Positions 3,732 to 5,467 of a stretch of DNA of 5,467 nucleotides are shown piece after piece. Within the stretch, counting starts at the first letter, position 1, and each line of letters starts with the position of its first letter. The DNA lies in contig JAJRDJ010000117.1 of NCBI GenBank assembly GCA_028678445.1, positions 1 through 5,467 of the forward strand. Direction: 5' to 3'. Source of the DNA: Methylococcaceae bacterium (GTDB lineage Bacteria > Pseudomonadota > Gammaproteobacteria > Methylococcales > Methylococcaceae). The notes under the pieces were generated by a model that did no database searches, was not told the DNA's origin, and saw nothing but the letters and a program-made list of their open reading frames with translations. A program made the position numbers and the translations under genes.

Positions 3732-5276
3732 TTGAACTCGCATCGTCCTAAACCCGTCGTGCTGATTATTCTGGATGGTTTCGGTTACAACGAATCCGTC
3801 CAATTCAATGCCATCGCCGCCGCCAATACTCCCACCTGGAGCGAATTGTGGGATTCCTGCCCGCACACACTGCTGAATTGTTCTGGCGATACTGTCGGTT
3901 TACCGGATGAGCAGATGGGCAATTCCGAGGTTGGACATTTACATCTTGGCGCGGGCCGTCTGATCAACCAGGACTTCACGGCGGTGAACAAGGCCATTCG
4001 TGATGGCTCGTTTTTCTCCAACCCCGCACTCTCGGCGGCGGCTGAAAAAGCCAGGAGCACCGGCAAGGCGCTGCATATCTTTGGCCTGCTCTCGCCAGGC
4101 GGTGTCCATAGTCATGACTACCAGATCCAGGCCATGGCCGAACTGGCCGTCAAAAAGGGGCTGGACAAGGTATACATGCATGCATTTCTGGATGGCCGCG
4201 ATACCCCGCCGCGCAGCGCGGCGGGTTCGATCGAAGCTCTGGAGGCCAAATTCGCCGCACTCGGTGCCGGCCGTATCGCCTCCCTCTCCGGCCGATTCTA
4301 TGCCATGGACCGCGACAACCGCTGGGATCGTGTAGAGAAGGCGTACCGCTTGATTGTCGAGGGACAGGGCGATTTCACCGCGAAAACGGCCCTGGAAGGA
4401 CTCGAGCAGGCTTATGTCCGAGGCGAAAATGACGAATTCGTCCAGACCACTACCATCGTCCCACCAGGACAACCGCCCGTGCATCTGGAGGATGGCGACG
4501 TCGTGGTGTTCATGAATTTCCGCGCCGATCGCGCCCGGGAGATTACGAAGGCGATCAATGACGTGGATTTTACGGGCTTCAAGCGCCCTGTGGTGCGCCA
4601 ACTCGGCGCTTACGTAACGCTGACCGAATACCATCAGGACTTCAACTATCCGATCGCCTTCCCGCCGACCGCCATCACCCATAGCCTCGGCGAGGTGCTG
4701 GCGGAACAGGGACTGAAACAGCTCCGGCTGGCGGAGACCGAGAAATACGCCCATGTCACTTTCTTCTTCAATGGCGGCACAGATACGCCATTCGCGGGTG
4801 AGTCGCGCATCCTCATTTCCTCCCCGCAGGTCAAGACCTACGACCTGCAGCCGGAGATGAGCGCGCCGGAGGTCACCGATGAGATGGTCAAGGCCATCGA
4901 GGGCGGCGAATTCGATGTGATCATCTGCAACTACGCCAACGGCGACATGGTTGGCCATACCGGCATCATGGAAGCGGCCGTGAAGGCGGTCGAGACGCTG
5001 GACGCCTCGCTCAAGCGCGTCATCGCGGCGCTGGAAACCGTGGGCGGCGAACTGCTCATCACCGCCGATCACGGTAATGTCGAGCTGATGGTCGATCCGG
5101 AGACGGGCGTGCCCCTGACCCAGCACACGACGTTCCCGGTACCACTGGTCTACAAGGGCCGTCCCGGCCGGCGGCTGGCCGATGGCGGCAATCTCGCCGA
5201 CGTGGCGCCCACCCTGCTGGATATGTTGGGCATCGCCAAGCCGAAGGAAATGACCGGGCGCTCCCTATTGACCTGA
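3732..5276 (+). CDS. gpmI: 2,3-bisphosphoglycerate-independent phosphoglycerate mutase, 514 aa
   Basis: Cytosolic glycolytic enzyme interconverting 3- and 2-phosphoglycerate through a phosphoserine intermediate, dependent on two Mn2+ ions. Length fits the family (about 510-515 aa), and every key residue known from the Bacillus enzyme has a counterpart two or three positions later. Metal-site residues are Asp15 (LILDGFG) and the catalytic Ser65 (MGNSEVGH), then Asp405 and His409 (NGDMVGHTG), Asp446 and His447 (TADHGN), and His465. Substrate-domain residues are His126 (GGVHSH), Arg156-Asp157 (DGRDTPP), Arg188, Arg194, Arg264 and Arg267 (FRADRAR), and Lys338. Translation starts at TTG with GGAG eight bases before it. 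The divergent neighbour is the ArsR-type operon; the envC-like gene follows after 12 bp and is probably co-transcribed, the order seen in many Gammaproteobacteria. Nothing in the protein is unusual. Confidence 0.98.
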   Translation: MNSHRPKPVVLIILDGFGYNESVQFNAIAAANTPTWSELWDSCPHTLLNCSGDTVGLPDEQMGNSEVGHLHLGAGRLINQDFTAVNKAIRDGSFFSNPALSAAAEKARSTGKALHIFGLLSPGGVHSHDYQIQAMAELAVKKGLDKVYMHAFLDGRDTPPRSAAGSIEALEAKFAALGAGRIASLSGRFYAMDRDNRWDRVEKAYRLIVEGQGDFTAKTALEGLEQAYVRGENDEFVQTTTIVPPGQPPVHLEDGDVVVFMNFRADRAREITKAINDVDFTGFKRPVVRQLGAYVTLTEYHQDFNYPIAFPPTAITHSLGEVLAEQGLKQLRLAETEKYAHVTFFFNGGTDTPFAGESRILISSPQVKTYDLQPEMSAPEVTDEMVKAIEGGEFDVIICNYANGDMVGHTGIMEAAVKAVETLDASLKRVIAALETVGGELLITADHGNVELMVDPETGVPLTQHTTFPVPLVYKGRPGRRLADGGNLADVAPTLLDMLGIAKPKEMTGRSLLT

Positions 5277-5288
5277 GGCCCGATCCAC

Positions 5289-5467
5289 TTGCCTTCCCGC
5301 GATGCCGCGAGCCATGTCCTGGTGCTGGGGATACTCATGGTTTGGAGCGGATGGGCATCGGGCATAGCCCAGGCTACCGGAGAGCCCCTCGAGCAGGTTC
5401 AGCAACACCTCAAGGCAACGCGGCAGACCCGGGAGGCCCTGCAGTCGGTGAGGGACCGGCTGGAACG
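5289..5467 (+). CDS. EnvC-like murein hydrolase activator, N-terminal fragment (cut by window edge)
   Basis: Fifty-nine codons are visible. They encode a signal peptide, with Arg4 followed by the hydrophobic VLVLGILMVWSGWASG (residues 10-25) and a cleavage site after AQA (27-29). A polar, Gln/Glu/Arg-rich segment follows (LEQVQQHLKATRQTREALQSVRDRLE), with the look of the start of a coiled coil. This layout, directly after gpmI, matches EnvC, the periplasmic coiled-coil protein with a C-terminal degenerate M23 peptidase domain that activates the AmiA and AmiB amidases at the division septum. The M23 part lies beyond the window, so the call rests on layout and synteny. The TTG at 5289 is the first in-frame start after the gpmI stop, with GAGG ten bases upstream overlapping that stop. 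GTG 5322 or ATG 5337 would cut into or shorten the hydrophobic core. The gene shares the reading frame of gpmI, 12 bp after its TGA. Confidence 0.75.
   Translation, partial: MPSRDAASHVLVLGILMVWSGWASGIAQATGEPLEQVQQHLKATRQTREALQSVRDRLE

Noticed and set aside
3642..3866. A 74-codon minus-strand frame covering the divergent region, possible upstream peptide of the ArsR-type gene
   Set aside because: It begins inside the conserved start of gpmI, has no recognisable domain, and would begin upstream of the only plausible minus-strand promoter.
3939..5126. A 395-codon open frame on the minus strand, antisense to gpmI
   Set aside because: gpmI on the plus strand is complete with all catalytic residues. 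The antisense translation shows no recognisable domain and is best explained by GC-rich codon use keeping the opposite frame open.
5274..5291. Possible read-through fusion of gpmI with the envC-like gene, since both share a frame
   Set aside because: A fusion would bury a signal peptide inside a cytosolic enzyme. gpmI already ends at its usual length, and the second gene has its own start and a possible ribosome binding site.

Overview
The window looks like a chromosomal segment from a GC-rich gammaproteobacterium. The evidence is gene order. A minus-strand run of regulator, membrane rhodanese, secB and gpsA faces a plus-strand gpmI followed by an envC-like gene. This matches the yibN-(grxC)-secB-gpsA / gpmI-envC neighbourhood known from E. 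coli and many other Gammaproteobacteria, except that grxC is absent. The species cannot be named from this sequence. A sulfur-metabolising lineage is possible, given the ArsR-rhodanese pair, but that is an inference.

Minus strand, read in the direction of transcription (right to left): an ArsR-family repressor (3558-3214) with a cysteine pair spaced as in persulfide sensors; a one-pass membrane rhodanese (3217-2771) whose ATG overlaps the repressor's TGA; the SecB export chaperone (2713-2243); NAD(P)-dependent glycerol-3-phosphate dehydrogenase GpsA (2114-1110); a PlsC-like lysophospholipid-type acyltransferase (975-226); and the first 62 codons of a family 2 glycosyltransferase (188-1), cut by the window edge. 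Gaps of 128 bp (secB/gpsA) and 134 bp (gpsA/acyltransferase) leave room for internal promoters, so this need not be a single transcript.

Plus strand: phosphoglycerate mutase GpmI (3732-5276, TTG start with a good ribosome binding site), then after 12 bp the start of a secreted EnvC-type murein hydrolase activator (5289 to the edge, probable TTG start), in the same reading frame as gpmI.

The 173-bp divergent region (3559-3731) is the control region for both directions. It holds a 7-bp-arm inverted repeat (3651-3674), two smaller dyads (3564-3574 and 3702-3713), and a perfect TATAAT on the minus strand just before the gpmI start codon. All intergenic stretches are shorter than 300 bp. No RNA gene, mobile element or CRISPR array is seen.

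Functionally the window is mostly housekeeping: glycolysis, protein export, phospholipid precursor supply and cell division hydrolase control. The parts worth a second look are the candidate reactive-sulfur sensor coupled to a membrane rhodanese, and the acyltransferase-glycosyltransferase pair, which may be the edge of a lipid or aryl-polyene-like pathway continuing beyond position 1.
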